64,000 bases of DNA from Babylonia areolata (taxonomy: Eukaryota; Mollusca; Gastropoda; Neogastropoda; Buccinidae): NCBI RefSeq assembly GCF_041734735.1, contig NC_134883.1, positions 31,998,764 through 32,062,763 on the forward strand, in the 5' to 3' direction. The notes below the pieces were generated by a model. That model did no database searches, had not been told where the DNA came from, and saw only the letters and a list, made by a program, of their open reading frames with translations. Shown piece after piece: positions 35,151 to 47,273 of the stretch (its first letter is position 1; the number at the start of each line of letters is the position of its first letter). A program made the translations under genes and the position numbers.

Positions 35151-36700
35151 GCGGTAGTTGAAAGTTTTCAGTCTGAACTTATTAGTGCAAAAGAAGGAGA
35201 GAGGAATTTAGTCTAGTGTTTGTGGTTTCTAATATTTGGTCATTGAGAGTTTTCATTTTTAGCTTCCTTCCGTTCTTGAGAATAACTTCATTGAGACTGT
35301 TACCTCTCAGCAGTTTTCAGATGAAAAACAAGAATATGAAAACTGTGCTGAAGTGCTGAACGGTAGCAAAGAAATGACTGACCCGACAGTGGTACCAGGA
35401 AGCTTAATGCAAAGAACGCCTGTGAATTCAGCCTTTTTTGTACTTTGTCCTGTGAGTCAGCTGGACTTTCAAGTGTCCAGTGATGGAATGGATGATGTGA
35501 TTTTTCTTCTTTGGTTTTTGCAGCCAACATCAACAGGAAAAAGAATCAGCTGTGCTAGGCTTAGCTGAGAGGGGTTAGGGGTGTTGACTTGAAATTTCTT
35601 CAGACACATCGAAAGCAGAAAAATGGCAACGCTGTTTATTTATTTTTCTTTAGTGGAAGTGCCAGATGGACTTTCATTTGTGCCAAAGTTGTGTCATTTG
35701 TGCCAAAATTGTCTTTATGAAATTTCTCCTGGAACACAGTATTCCCCTCCGCCCCACCCTCCTTTCAGCTTCTGGTCATGTTGAAACAGGCTTAGAAATT
35801 TATTGAGAAGGAGAGCACAAATTAATTAGCACAAATTCAGAGACTTTGACCTTGGTACAATCATTTCATTTCTTTAGGAAATGTTAGCATCCAAATAGTT
35901 TGGCTATTTTCACTAACCTACACTTTCACTACCGGCTGTAAGCAAGAGAAATGATAGGCAATGTAGTTTTCTGATGATCATTGTTTGGGTGCTGCAAGCA
36001 AGCATTGGTGTTGCTACCAACATGGATAGTCTTCCTGCTATCAGATAATGAAAATGCTACTCTCAAGTCTGGTTAGGGGTTGGCAGGTCTGCAGGTGATG
36101 ATACAAATTAATAAAAGATTTTGGGGTGGAGAGTGTGGTGGAGAAATATGGCACTCCTTCCAGTTCTGTGTCATGTACCATTGTCAGTTTCCAAATGATC
36201 TGGTCCATGTTTTCATGTTGCACAGATTACTTTGTCTCATGAAAATCCTTTTTCTTACTTCCAATGTACATGCGTGCATCATGCTGTCCCGATTTATTTC
36301 CAGTTTCATGAACAACTCACGAGTCAAATTATGTGATGGGTCCTCATCCGCTGAAGGTTGTCAACAGTCAGTGCTTCTCTTTTCAGTATGAAATGGAAGA
36401 AACTGCTTCCTGATATCGAAATCTTTTACACAGTGAGAAATGTTTTAAACAGTATGTTAGGTGGCGTATTTATAATTATATTGCCACATGACATCTTGTT
36501 CAGAGGACCAACACTTTCAGTATTACAAATTGTGTGCAGAATGTTCTTGTACTTATGTTGCCTGTTTCCCTGTTTTGTGGTGCTGGATGATAAAGAGAAA
36601 AGTGTGATGTTTGTTCATTTGTGAAAGGAATTACGATGTCAGGTTTTGAGGTTAACTGGACAGCAGGGACAGTGGGGATTTGAGACAATGTTTGGCAGAC
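35151..36700. other. Intergenic DNA without a recognisable gene
   Basis: Several short frames of 60-100 codons have no recognisable domain and no splice context. Nothing supported. Confidence 0.5.
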
Positions 36701-36912
36701 TTTATGAGGGAGACGCGGTAGCAGAATCGGATAGACTTCTGATCCAGTGTTCACCAGTGATCAGGGTTTGGCCCCATTTCCCTGGGAAAGGCAATTTACT
36801 TCAATTTGCTTCACAATATCCAGGTGTGAATGGGTATCTGAATTTGGTTAGGGAAGATGGAAGTAGAGGACTGGGCCCTGCTTCCCTATACTGAGCCCAA
36901 GACACAATGAAT
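36700..36912 (+). repeat. SINE family B copy
   Basis: GACGCGGTAGCAGAATCGGA, CTGATCCAGTG, GTGATCAGGGTTTGGCCCC and GGGAAAGGCAATTTACTTC. The reverse copy at 42400-42625 shares each block. Confidence 0.7.
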
Positions 36913-37237
36913 GTGACTTATTTCGCCATTTTAACTTTTAACTATTTGGGAAATGTGTGGTGGCATGTATTTCCTGGATTCAACAGAAACCACATGCTAA
37001 TATTTAACACCAGGTGTTACACTTATATAAAAGAAAGGTAATCTGTCTGACTAACACTGACTTGCTTTTGTTTCCCTCTTTTTTGACTCACTTGTGTAAA
37101 CAAAGTGAGTCTGTGTTATAACCCGGTGTTCATTTGTCTGTGTGTGTTTATATCTGTGTGTCCGTGGTAAACTTTAACATTGCCATTTTCTTGAGAAATG
37201 CTTTGTCCGTCAGTATCAAATTTGGCTTAAAAATAGT

Positions 37238-37822
37238 TAGTTAGTTATGCCCATCACTCCCCCCGGAGCATAGGCCGCTCACAACAGTCCGCCAGAGTCC
37301 TCTGTCCTGGGCTGCCCTTTCTAATTGTCTCCAGGTGTGCCCCATCTTCTTGGTGTCTGCCTCAAGGTCACGTTGCCAGGTGTTTCTTGGCCTTCCTCTC
37401 TTCCATTTTCCCTGGGGATTCCATTTCGTGCCTGCCTGGTGATGTTACTGTCTGGCTTCCTCAGGGTGTGCCCGATCCATCTCCATCTTCTGCGCCGATT
37501 CTCGTCTTGAGGCTGGCAGCTGGTTGGTACGCTGCCACAGGTCTGCGTTGCTGATAGCGTCGGGCCAGCGTATCTGGAGGATCCTTCTCAGGCAGCTGTT
37601 GATGAAGGTCTGCACTTTCCTGATGGTGGTCTTTGTTGTCCTCCATGTCTCTGCTCCATACAGAAGGACTGACTTGACGTTTGAGTTGAACAGCCTGATC
37701 TTCGTGCTAATTGACAACACCTTGGAGCTCCAGATGTTCTTCATTTGCAAGTATGCTGCCCTCGCTTTGCCGATTCTTGCTCTGATGTCTGCATCTGTGC
37801 CACCCTGCTTGTCAATGATGCT
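37238..37822 (-). mobile_element. LINE 3' fragment (RTE-like) with target-site duplication
   Basis: The minus strand encodes GKARAAYLQMKNIWSS, KVLSISTKIRLFNSNVKSVL, LYGAETWRTTK and FINSCLRRILQIRWPD, the C-terminal end of an RTE/endonuclease-RT protein. The 3' tail is TAAC repeats (TTAGTTAGTTAT on the plus strand). The 13-base GCTTAAAAATAGT stands on both sides (37225-37237 and 37823-37835), a clear target-site duplication. Confidence 0.8.
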
Positions 37823-38418
37823 GCTTAAAAATAGTGGGGAAAAAATCTTCACAGGTCATACCAATAATAGGTTATAATTCTCCCAAATTAAGCCCTGTTT
37901 CCCATATCATAAATGGTTTATTTCATTGAGGCTGTTTCTGGGATTCCGAAAACCATATTACCGCATCCCAGTTGCAGTTGCATAGAAGATGCTTTGTAAC
38001 AAGAAGACATGACCTCGGTTTTCTTGTTTGCAGTTGAAAGGAAAGAAATACGAATTCTGGACAGAATACATGCAGTGACACAGACTACATCATATGAATA
38101 TGAATATTTTTAAGCGGATACTCAATTAACCAGAATGAACATAAAAGAGAAATTGAATCGATCGTGTTGTACATTCCCGGCAAGTGGAACTAAACTTGTC
38201 ATACATCTATCTAGATCCAGAGAAAACTGCTAAATGGTTGCCGTGTGATTGGGGTGATGGCAACATCTCCTTTACCGTGGACTTTAAAGAATTCTTAATT
38301 GCCAGAGATACTCCAAAATAACATGATTTAAACAGCGTTTTCACTTTGAATATGGCAATCTATTTATTGTGCTTAAACGAGCATGCTTAAATGTTAATTT
38401 TTTAACGTCATTGATAGA

Positions 38419-38490
38419 TCCACAATAGTGTAATGGTTAAGACAATTTCCTCCCAGCCGAACGTGTTGGGTTCGAATCTGCGCTCAGGCA
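38419..38490 (+). repeat. tRNA-like sequence within the element
   Basis: TAGTGTAATGGTTAAGAC fits a pol III A box and GGGTTCGAATC fits a B box, correctly spaced. No convincing full cloverleaf, so a tRNA-derived SINE head or decayed tRNA rather than a working tRNA gene. Confidence 0.55.
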
Positions 38491-38632
38491 TTGTTTTGTT
38501 TTTGTTTTGTTTTTTCTAACCCGAAGCTTTCTAATATACAACAAATACAGAACACATTTTAACGATTTTTTTTTTTTTTTTTTTTTTAAAGAAGTGTATC
38601 ACAAGTGAGTCTTGAAGGCCTTGCCTTTCTTG

Positions 38633-40169
38633 TAGAATGTTCATTTACCCAGACTTTTAAAAAAAAACACTTTTGTAACAGCAAGTACAATGAGCAATGT
38701 GTTTGTGGTTTTTATTTCTGTCTCATTTTCTGAAGAATGTAAAATGTTAATTAATATGCTCCACGTTTCAGAAAGAAAATAAGTGTCAAAAATAAATTTG
38801 TTAGAAATTTTTAGCGCAATCAGTGATTAAAACCAGACTGCTTCATTTGTGAATTTCATGTCGATCAGTCTCATTTGATAAAATGCTATGTCCATTTTGT
38901 GACTTTGACATGTCAGTAAAATTGGATATTCATGGCAGTGAAGAATATGAAAGTGTTGAAGATTTGTGTTTTTTGTGAAAGAGTGTGTGTGTGTGCTTGC
39001 ATGTGCGCATGTGTGTGTGATAGTTTCTAGCTTAAAGTGTGCTTCCAGTAATGAGATCAGTGAAATGAATGCATTGTTTTTCTGACTTCATAATGCCCAG
39101 AAAGAGCATCATTCATACTTTGCTTTCACTTGTCATCATCATGTGTCAGTCTTGTCTGAGCAGCTTTATTTATTTATTTATTTTTTTGATAGAGGAAACA
39201 AAAGTAAAAATACATAGCTTCAAATAGAAAAAGATTGCCCGAAAGACAGTGCACTGGAAGAGAAGAAAGTCAGGGAAAGAGCACCAGAAGCAAAATAACT
39301 GCTGACAAATTGCAACTATTTTCTTAATGAAACTGACTTCCACTGAAGTCCACATATTGTCACAATAATGTAAACATCATCCAGAGCACAACTCACTGCC
39401 ACCCAAAACTGAAGGACATCAACAAATGTGTAGGTAGTTTTAAGCTTGTTTTTTCCTTCAGATCGCCTCTTCTCAACTTATTGCTCTGTGAGACTTTCTG
39501 ATGGAATTTTTTAACATGTGGGAAGTTGTTCCCCATTCTTTTTGGAGTTGGTTCTGGAATAATCGTGTTCAAAAGTTTCTCTAGCAAAATAAGCATTCAC
39601 AGATGGCAAGGCTGTTGATGAGCCCATCAAGGATGAAGAGGCCTTGTTTTTTTTGGTTGCAAGTACTGACATTAGGAATAATGAGAACCTAGTGACAAGT
39701 AAAGGGCAATTTGGAGTTATTTCATTTGTCTTGCCCTTTGCATATTAAGATAGTTAAAGTGATTGTTCCTTGAAATCAAGCATGCTTTTCCTTTCACTGA
39801 ACTTTAAGTTCACTCCTGGATTTAAGATAGCTGAAATGACTGAGAGAGAAACCAGTGAGAATTGCTGCAACAGACATTGCAGGAGATTATTTGTTTTCTA
39901 TGCAGATCAAGCACTATATGAATAAAAATTTAAAAGAATGAACCTCTTCCTTTGCAACATTTGAGCCTTTGTCTACCAGCACTACTGATATAATTGATAT
40001 TTTCTGACCAGATCACAACAAATTATTTCATGATGAACTTCAACACATGCAATACAAACAATAAATGAAGGAAGTGAACATTTTGCTTTCTGAACCAAAT
40101 CTTTAATGATTTTGTGTTATTCTTCAGCATTGTGATCAGTAACTCTCACATCATTCATTTTACCTTTGG
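38633..40169. other. Intergenic DNA without a recognisable gene
   Basis: AT-rich; short GT patch near 38980-39020. Nothing supported. Confidence 0.5.
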
Positions 40170-40425
40170 AGGAAGGTGGCATAATGGTTGAGACAATACA
40201 GTGTCCTTGGAGGTCTGGGTTTGATTCCTGCACGCACCCTTTCTCCTAAGTCTGACTGGGAAATCAAACGGAGCATCTAGTCATTCAGATAACACAATAA
40301 ACTGAGGTTCTGCATGCAGCACGTACTTGACACACAGAAAAAGAACACATGGCAACAAAACTTGTCCTCTGGCAAAATTCTGTAAAAGAAATCCACCCTG
40401 ATAGGTACTCATATATGCATGCGGT
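40170..40425 (+). repeat. SINE family C, near-complete copy
   Basis: tRNA-like head GGCATAATGGTTGAGAC and GGGTTTGATTCCTGC, then body AAAGAACACATGGCAACAAA, GGCAAAATTCTGTAAAAG and CACCCTGATAGG. Confidence 0.7.
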
Positions 40426-40429
40426 CGGT

Positions 40430-41150
40430 CGGTGGTTCATCCGTCTGGATCGACGAGGACCATCTAGTCATCCTGGGGGTGGGTGGGTTGGGCTCTGTGG
40501 GTGCGCAGATGACTGGGATGAAGGATAACTGATGACTTGCACGATGACTTTCTTTATAGTGAGGAGTTGCGCACCGTTGACCTCACTCTCTTGTTTGAGA
40601 CCGTCTGTATCCAGTGGCAAGACGAGGTCAAGACGACTGGAGATGGAAGCAGATGCAGTAGATGACCAGGATGTCCTATGTGCCTCATCCTGCCCTCAGC
40701 ACTCCACAGTGCTCTGCTGCAACCGCCTTCCTGAACCATGAAAGTTTCTTCCGCAGAGTCCGCCGGATCCAGTTTTCACATGCTTGGTAGACAAGCCCAA
40801 ACTCACCTAGGGTTTGAGACCCGTCGGCTACCCTCACCTAGTTTAGCCAGCCTGTCAAAGCCATTGCCCGGGGGTTGGGCGCTGCCGCATGCTAGCAGCT
40901 TCTAGGACCCATAGGTGAGAGCTGGGTGCCGGTGGGGACCAATAGAGGATGAACCACTCCCGGAAGAGCATGACGAGCCCCACCCCCCTCTAGAGGTACC
41001 ACCCCTCCCGTGCACCCCCTAACCCCCAATGCATGCACTCAAAGCCTGACTAATGAGTTGGGCAATGCTGCTCAGTGTTGTCAGGTAGTGTGGTGTGTAT
41101 GGATTTTTCTGAATGCCATGACACCACCTGAAACTGAAACTAATGTACCC
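40430..41150. repeat. GC-rich unclassified block, probably repetitive
   Basis: Markedly more GC-rich than its surroundings, with C-rich and G-rich runs (GGGGGTGGGTGGGTTGGG near 40475; CCCACCCCCC near 40980). No domain is encoded. Its abrupt composition change next to two SINEs suggests a dispersed repeat. Confidence 0.4.
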
Positions 41151-41164
41151 TGCCATGTACTGAT

Positions 41165-41510
41165 GTAGGCTGTTTGAGGAGGTGTGCACTGGGTATGTTC
41201 CTGTTTCTGTGACTCACAGAATCCTGACATGAATGGGATCTTTACACATTTGATCTGCATATGTATGCAAATGCAGTGTTCACTCACTAGCAGTGGCAAA
41301 ACCCACTTTGGTAGGAAAACAACATATTTTTGATAATGCAAATTTACTGAAAAACATTCATATCTGATACACACAAAAAGTTCAGGCATTCGCAGGTACT
41401 GGAATTAAAAAATCTGACCTGGGGCCCCAACCAGTATTGCCATGATTTGAAACTCAAACTCATTAAAAATGTGATGCTTCAACCACTTCATTAGGGCACC
41501 ATCCTGCAGA
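41165..41510 (-). repeat. SINE family A copy
   Basis: TGGGTATGTTCCTGTTTCTG, GGATCTTTACACATTTGATC, then at the right end GATGCTTCAACCACTTC. It seems interrupted near 41310-41390 by unrelated DNA. Confidence 0.55.
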
Positions 41511-42399
41511 TTCCATTGGAAAGCTGTACTGAAGTTAGTGAAGTCTGTATATATATATTTTTTTTTATCATTTTAGGTTTGTGGTCATTCAGTCTGATTG
41601 TAACTATGTGTATATGATAAAAATTTTAAAAAAAAAGTGTTATGTGAGCATGCATGTTCATGTAGTCAAAAGAATGATTATGTTCATACACCAGATTGAT
41701 TATTTTAAGAAATTTATAAGTGCACAACATTAAATAAATAGACTCACAAAGAAAACCCCAAAGCACATCAGATACATCTATCAAAATTTTACGCCTTGCT
41801 TGTGCCCTGCGATAAAAGAGGCCGAATATTCTCCACTGAATATTGCCTTGTAAAATTGTAAACAAAAATCACTTTGCAATGTAAAATAACTGACATCCAG
41901 GTTAAAATAAATTACATCCAGATTCATCATTGTTTATAAAAAAAGAAATAAAAAATTTAGTTGCTAAATAACAACAGAGTATCAATCGCAGTGTTAAATG
42001 TGTGTTGCATTACAAACTTATAAACAGAATGGACTGGCCTACGTGTATGTGACCGCAGCCACTACAGTCCCATCTTAGTCCCATCTTCATTGAACAAGAA
42101 AACCAAAAGAGTATCATACTGTGTTGATAGGCCCTGTATCTCTCCTCGATACATCCGTTAGAAAGTTTGGGTGCATTCGCAGCATACATACTATCAAATC
42201 ATCCAGCTACAAACCCTTGAAAAGATGTTGAACTGAGTTTAATTGCAATCAAATTGTAGGTGTTACACATATGGTTCATTGTGAGGTATACCTTCACCTC
42301 TTGAAATCATAGGAATACTGTTGCCAGTTTGTAACCTTAATTTCAAAGGTTAAAGGCCCCATAGCTTTTTAAGGTCATCGCGGGGACAGCTCATTCAAA
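41511..42399. other. Intergenic DNA without a recognisable feature
   Basis: AT-rich. Nothing supported. Confidence 0.5.
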
Positions 42400-42625
42400 T
42401 TCACTGCCTAGAACTGGTCATAGTAAGGCTGAGCCCAGTTCTCTTTGTCAACCAAGTAAGCCGGTACCTAATTACACCTGCGTGGATTGAGGAAAGTCGG
42501 AGTAAAGTGCTTTCCCCAAGGACACAACAAAATGCCGAAACCGGGCCTTGAACTCTGATCACTAGTAATCACTGGATCAGAGGTTCATTCTCAAACCGAT
42601 TCTGCAACGAGGCTTCACCCCATCT
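42400..42625 (-). repeat. SINE family B copy
   Basis: Minus strand GCAGAATCGGTTTGAGAATG, CTGATCCAGTGATTACTAGT, GTGATCAGAGTTCAAGGCCC and GGGAAAGCACTTTACTCCGA match the 36700 copy block for block. Confidence 0.7.
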
Positions 42626-43028
42626 GTAATCATGGAACTAATCATAATCTTATTTCCTCTGCTCTTGTTTCTGTGTGTACGTGTCAAGTGAAAGCTATGT
42701 AAACATATTCTATTAATGCGAGCCCACTGATGCATACGTAGTGGAACCAGATGGCGCAGTTTTCGTTGTCGCAACATATGACCTTGCTTGCTATGTGAAT
42801 TCTTGTTCACAAACACCACAGGGGTAGACTGAAATGGGGCCAGGGTTTTCAATGTGCTGGAAGCAGGAGACATGGGACTGCTAAGCAAGGGTGGACAAAG
42901 CCGGGGATTTTGAGGGTGTGCTCCAAGGGTCGACGTAGTCTAATGAACACATAGACCTCTCTAAACAACCAGAGGAGACGGAGGGAGAGGAGTGGGGTCA
43001 GGAAATAGGCGAGAGCGAAGACAATGAG

Positions 43029-43115
43029 AGAATACAATACAATATAATACAGTACAATACAATTCAGTGCCGGCAGTGCAATGCAATGCAACTGATGCAA
43101 TGCAATACAATATAC
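43029..43115. repeat. AATAC/AATGC pentanucleotide array
   Basis: AATAC, then GCAATGCAATGC units in a row, somewhat degenerate. Confidence 0.8.
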
Positions 43116-43354
43116 AACTGATACATCTTATTCATCCACTTGGAAATTAATTATGCATCAGTACAGGCTCCGTTGTCACTCACCCAACACAATATCTCAG
43201 CCCACAGCCAGCGTGACAAATTAGGCTGGATCAAAGCGGAAATAAAAGCAACAAAGCATATAAAGCTAAGTACCCCGGTACACACAAACAACTTCCCCAA
43301 ATAATACAACACAGCGGGTGCATTTTCTACACAACATCCAAGCCCTTCACCTTC

Positions 43355-43496
43355 CACACACACACACACACACACAGATATTGAACAAACTTGTAACACA
43401 TTCATTTTGTAAACTGACTCTCTCTCTCTCTCTCACTGGCACACACACACACACACACACAGATACTGAAAAAAACATATAACACATTCATATTGT

Positions 43497-43554
<58 letters not shown>

Positions 43555-43555
43555 A
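43355..43555. repeat. Two paired (CT)n(CA)n tracts, imperfect duplication
   Basis: CACACA, AGATATTGAACAAAC, AACACATTCAT.TTGTAAA, (CT)n, (CA)n is followed by a second copy AGATACTGAAAAAAAC, AACACATTCATATTGTAAA, (CT)n, (CA)n. This is a tandem duplication of about 90 bases of microsatellite and flank. Confidence 0.8.
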
Positions 43556-44079
43556 AAGAATATTTAATCCTTTCACCCTTTGGGGGCATGGAGGATATTA
43601 GTATAAGAGCAATAGTATTTTACACCAGAATTAAACATAAAGAATCAAAATAACATAACTATCAGAAACAGAATACAAACTATATGAAACACAACATAAA
43701 TGATGATAGTATTTTTCTGGTATTATACCTGCGGATAGATAGACTACCTTGCTCATCTTTGCAACATTGCTTAAGTTTCCGAGATCAAATTGTCTTGGCT
43801 GCATGAAATAAATTGCAAAGAAAGCTTCTTCCAACAAGAAAAATTAAACAATCGTTGGCCTTTTTTTTTTTCGCTGACGTTGTATTTTTCATGTTTTATT
43901 TTATTATTATTATTATTTTAATATTATCTTTTTGTAAATTACAAGTTCTACGTCATAACCATGTGATACGTCACAGTGATTTACTCAGTTAAATGAGCGG
44001 GTCAGTCACATGAGTCATCATGTAAACATTTGTTGTCCTTTCAGCATCAATGATCTGAAGTAGATGACTCCTTTGTGCA

Positions 44080-44080
44080 G

Positions 44081-44107
<27 letters not shown>
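44080..44107. repeat. (CA)14 microsatellite
   Basis: Pure CA tract directly upstream of a CpG-richer patch. Confidence 0.95.
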
Positions 44108-44111
<4 letters not shown>

Positions 44112-44260
44112 ACTGCGGCGCTGTCAGCGCGCGAGGCACGGGAGCACTGACATGGCGACCGCTTGGCCTCAACTTCGCGGCCATTTGTTCGGTCCATGTT
44201 GTGGTGGTGCACTTCCAAACATGGGACAGAACTCCACAGGATGAAGCCATGAAGGTCTAG
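44108..44260 (+). promoter_or_regulatory. COQ2: CpG-richer patch, candidate COQ2 promoter or 5' exon
   Basis: GCGGCGCTGTCAGCGCGCG is followed by an ATG at 44152 opening MATAWPQLRGHLFG, with GT sites at phase 1 inside (after TTCG and after TGTTGTG). The first recognised COQ2 exon is open upstream of its ATG to an acceptor at phase 1, so a short upstream coding exon like this is possible. Donors are weak; evidence is thin. Confidence 0.25.
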
Positions 44261-44839
44261 GTCGTACATGAGGTCATGGTAGGAGGAGGAAGAACAGGAA
44301 GGTAGGCTGAGACTTTCGTTGTATACATTCTTGACTTGCACACTTATTCGAAATGGCAAGGGGAAGTAATTTTCTTCAATTGCTTTTGTTCTGTTTATAG
44401 AATATGTCCGGTGACGACGACTTGAATTAGAAAGTGTCAACGATTCACCCCCTTTGGTCGGTCATTGCCGACTTTGACGTCTGCCGAAAAGTAATACCGA
44501 TGAGAATCGGCAAATGTGAACATACTTCATGCACTGCTCGGTTAGCAGTAAAGTCTGAAAGTCTGCATTACTGGTCACTTTCAAAGCGGCTAATCAATGG
44601 ATTCGGCGTATTTTAACCTCTTCACGACTCAGTACCAGGCATTGTTTCGGCTTTTGCTTCCTGCCAGGCAGTTTTTGGTTGCAGACACGCACAAAAACAA
44701 CAACAGCAAATTAATCCCCAGCAAACTACTGCAAGAAAGTATACATTGTCCGACTTTAATCTTGATCTTTTTAAAAATTAAAAAAAAAGAGTAAATAAAT
44801 CATGTTCTGACACACACCAAATGGTAGGTATTATTAATA

Positions 44840-44866
44840 TTATTATTATTATTATTATTATTATGT
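44840..44866. repeat. (ATT)n microsatellite
   Basis: About nine ATT units. Confidence 0.9.
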
Positions 44867-45129
44867 CTAATCTTGAAAATAAGCCCCTGGCGTTTACAAA
44901 TAGAACACATGTAAATATCAAAAAGTAAAAATTGAACACAAGATACCAAACATTGAAAACTATTCAACCCCCCCTCCCCCTCCTTCACACACACACACAC
45001 ACACACACACAATACACACAAGCACACATGCACGTGCACACACAAGTCATTGCACACAATCATAAATAGTACACAATCAAAAATACCACCAACAAATCCT
45101 GAAACTATTAAAACTCACTCACTCACAAT

Positions 45130-45830
45130 TAGTCATTTTAGTTCATACTAGAAACGGATGAGCTGTTGAGAATTAATCTGGAGGAGAAAAGATGGGTCTT
45201 CAGACTGAATTTGAAAGATTGCAGCAAAGATGAGTGACGGAGAGGCAGAGGAAGTTGATTCCAAAGAAAGGGGGCTTTGTATGAAAAACTGCGTTGGCCA
45301 TACATTTTGGTGTGAGCAGGGGGGATCCTAAGCATACAGGTGTCAGAAGAAGAGCGGAGTTGGCATGAGGGTATGTAAGGGTGAATGAGATCAGAAAGAT
45401 ACTGTGGACCAGAAGCCTCAATGGACTTGAAACAAAGAGAAACAACTTTGTTAATAATTCTTTCTTGTACTGGGAGCCAGTGTAAAGTATGGAGGAAGGG
45501 AGGGATATGATCAAATTTACAGGAATGAAAGACAAGACGATCAGCATAGTTCTGGACTTTCTGAAGCCTAGCAATGAGGTATGCAAACGATTCAGTTGAA
45601 ACAACCGGCTCAATGTGTGTACTATAAATATAACATGTTGTATGATAGTCAAACGTGGTTCTTTTGTTTTTGAAGGCTTTCTCCGACTGGTGGCACCAGA
45701 AAAAAGTTTGTCTGCTCATTATTTTCAATGTTTTGTCAATGTTTGAAATAGCAGGGGATGCCTGAGGGTAAACGCAAATGGGCAAGTCAAATTGCGAATG
45801 GTGGCTTTGGGTAGATGTAGACAATTAAAA
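45130..45830 (-). mobile_element. LINE 3' fragment (CR1-like RT tail)
   Basis: The minus strand has an open 228-codon frame with RLQKVQNYADRLVFHS, FLHTLHWLPVQERI, LCFKSIEASGPQYLSDLI, RSSSDTCMLRIP and YGQRSFSYKAPFLWNQLPLP. This is the thumb and C-terminal domain of a CR1-type ORF2. Only the 3' part is present. The frame is intact, so the insertion is fairly young. Confidence 0.75.
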
Positions 45831-46760
45831 CAGAAGCAGGTCTATAAACTCATTATACATTACATATTATTGGAACAACGCACGAGACTGTTGTTTAGTT
45901 CTTTTTGATCACACTTGCACAAAAACACACAGACATTTAAACACACACACCCCACGCAGCACACAAACATACCTTTTTGAGAGCACTCAGTAACTGTGCA
46001 GCATCGTTCGCAAATAGACTTGTGTCAAAATATCCTATGGTGTATTTGCAAACGACACTACTTTGCAGATTCCTGTCAAGACAGACATTCTGATCTGTCA
46101 CCAATACCATATCTTAATTTCTTCCAGCACTGGTGCGCATTCAATATCCAATCAAATCAACTGTTTTAAAATGAGTCAAAGTTCAAGTCCTACAACTTGC
46201 TTCCTTTGATTTTAGGATTTTGAGAGCACATTTGTAACCTTAGTCGGCAGTGGTGTGCGATGAGAAGAAAGAGCACGGAAATAGAAATAGCTGATGTTTG
46301 ACTGGTTCTTGGAAATGGATATTCATTAACGTATTAGAAAATGGTTGAAGCAGACTTTAAATTGTGAATTGTGACCATTAAGAACGCTTCAAAGTGGGAT
46401 GGTATATGAATGGTTCACAATTACATGCTCTGTGCAATTACTCATACCTACCCAGTACACAAGCATGCACACACACACTGCACTGATATGTATGTATGTA
46501 CGCATACACAAACACACATGCATGGCTTTGAGAACAGTGTTCAAAATACATGCATTGATTTTGATAGGTATTGATACAGACAAAGATATCTTCATCACCC
46601 TCACTCTCAGTTCATCATCATCTTATGAGAAAATAGTATTTTGAGAGAATTGACTGCTTTTACAGATTAGCTTGTTTTGTAACTTAAAACACATTCTTCT
46701 TGTTAGAAGAAAGTTTCAAATTTTTTCCTCAATGTATTGTATATGTATAGCGATTTTTAG
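45831..46760. other. DNA between the LINE and COQ2
   Basis: Short CA-rich patches, nothing else recognised. The last bases (CGATTTTTAG) form an acceptor for the COQ2 exon. Confidence 0.5.
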
Positions 46761-46786
46761 GTGGTGAAAGCAGCAAAAGGAGAACC

Positions 46787-47273
46787 ATGTACTGCCGCCA
46801 TATACTGCTGGGCAACATGGTGCCCAGTGCGACACAAAGACTGCTGGGATTGGCCACAACATCTCCACTGTCACAGAGCTGGGTGGCAGGACCCTCAGCA
46901 GCCTTGCCCAAGTCATCAGCTGTGACCACCTCAGTCCTGGTTCCAGCGCCTCACAGAGAGTTGTTGAGTGGACCTGTTCCCCATCATCAGCCAGGACCTC
47001 CCAGACATTGGAGAAAGACAAACATTCACACACTCACCAGAACCATACCACAACTCCATTCATGCCAGTTTTCACACTCCCTGGACTTGCACCAGTGGAA
47101 GAAAAGCGGCTGGGAGAGATGTGGTGGACAAGTGCAGCAGCATCCTCTGCTTGGTACACCATGCTTGCTGATGGGCAGGAGGGGTTTCAGCGCTTTACCC
47201 AAGGCCATCCTGGAGGCCTCTCCCCCATCCCTCCAACCGTACATGAGACTCATTCGCTTTGATAAGCCTATTG
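46787..47273 (+). CDS. COQ2: COQ2 exon with mitochondrial N-terminus
   Basis: Residues 1-162 plus one base. Ends [14 protein letters not shown], then [13 protein letters not shown], the conserved start of the enzyme. Acceptor CGATTTTTAG at 46760; donor GTGAGT at 47274, phase 1. Confidence 0.88.

Larger units (their letters stand above)
37079..38632 (+). mobile_element. Subterminal-inverted-repeat element, long copy
   Basis: Same ends as the 29465 copy: GACTCACTTGTG at 37085-37096 and CACAAGTGAGTC at 38600-38611, followed by TTGAAGGCCTTGCC. It carries an inserted LINE fragment (37238-37822) and a tRNA-like sequence (38419-38490). Net of the LINE it is about 0.95 kb, so the 29-kb copy is a shortened version. 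Confidence 0.7.

Noticed and set aside
35353-35568. 71-codon plus frame after MBD4
   Set aside because: No domain, no splice sites of note, beyond the MBD4 poly(A) signal.
38419-38490. A functional tRNA gene
   Set aside because: A and B boxes are present, but I cannot build a convincing acceptor stem or anticodon arm, and it lies inside a mobile element.
44018-44440. Minus-strand frame of 140 codons
   Set aside because: It ends in a CA/GT tract and shows no domain; the CpG patch is better explained as a 5' region.
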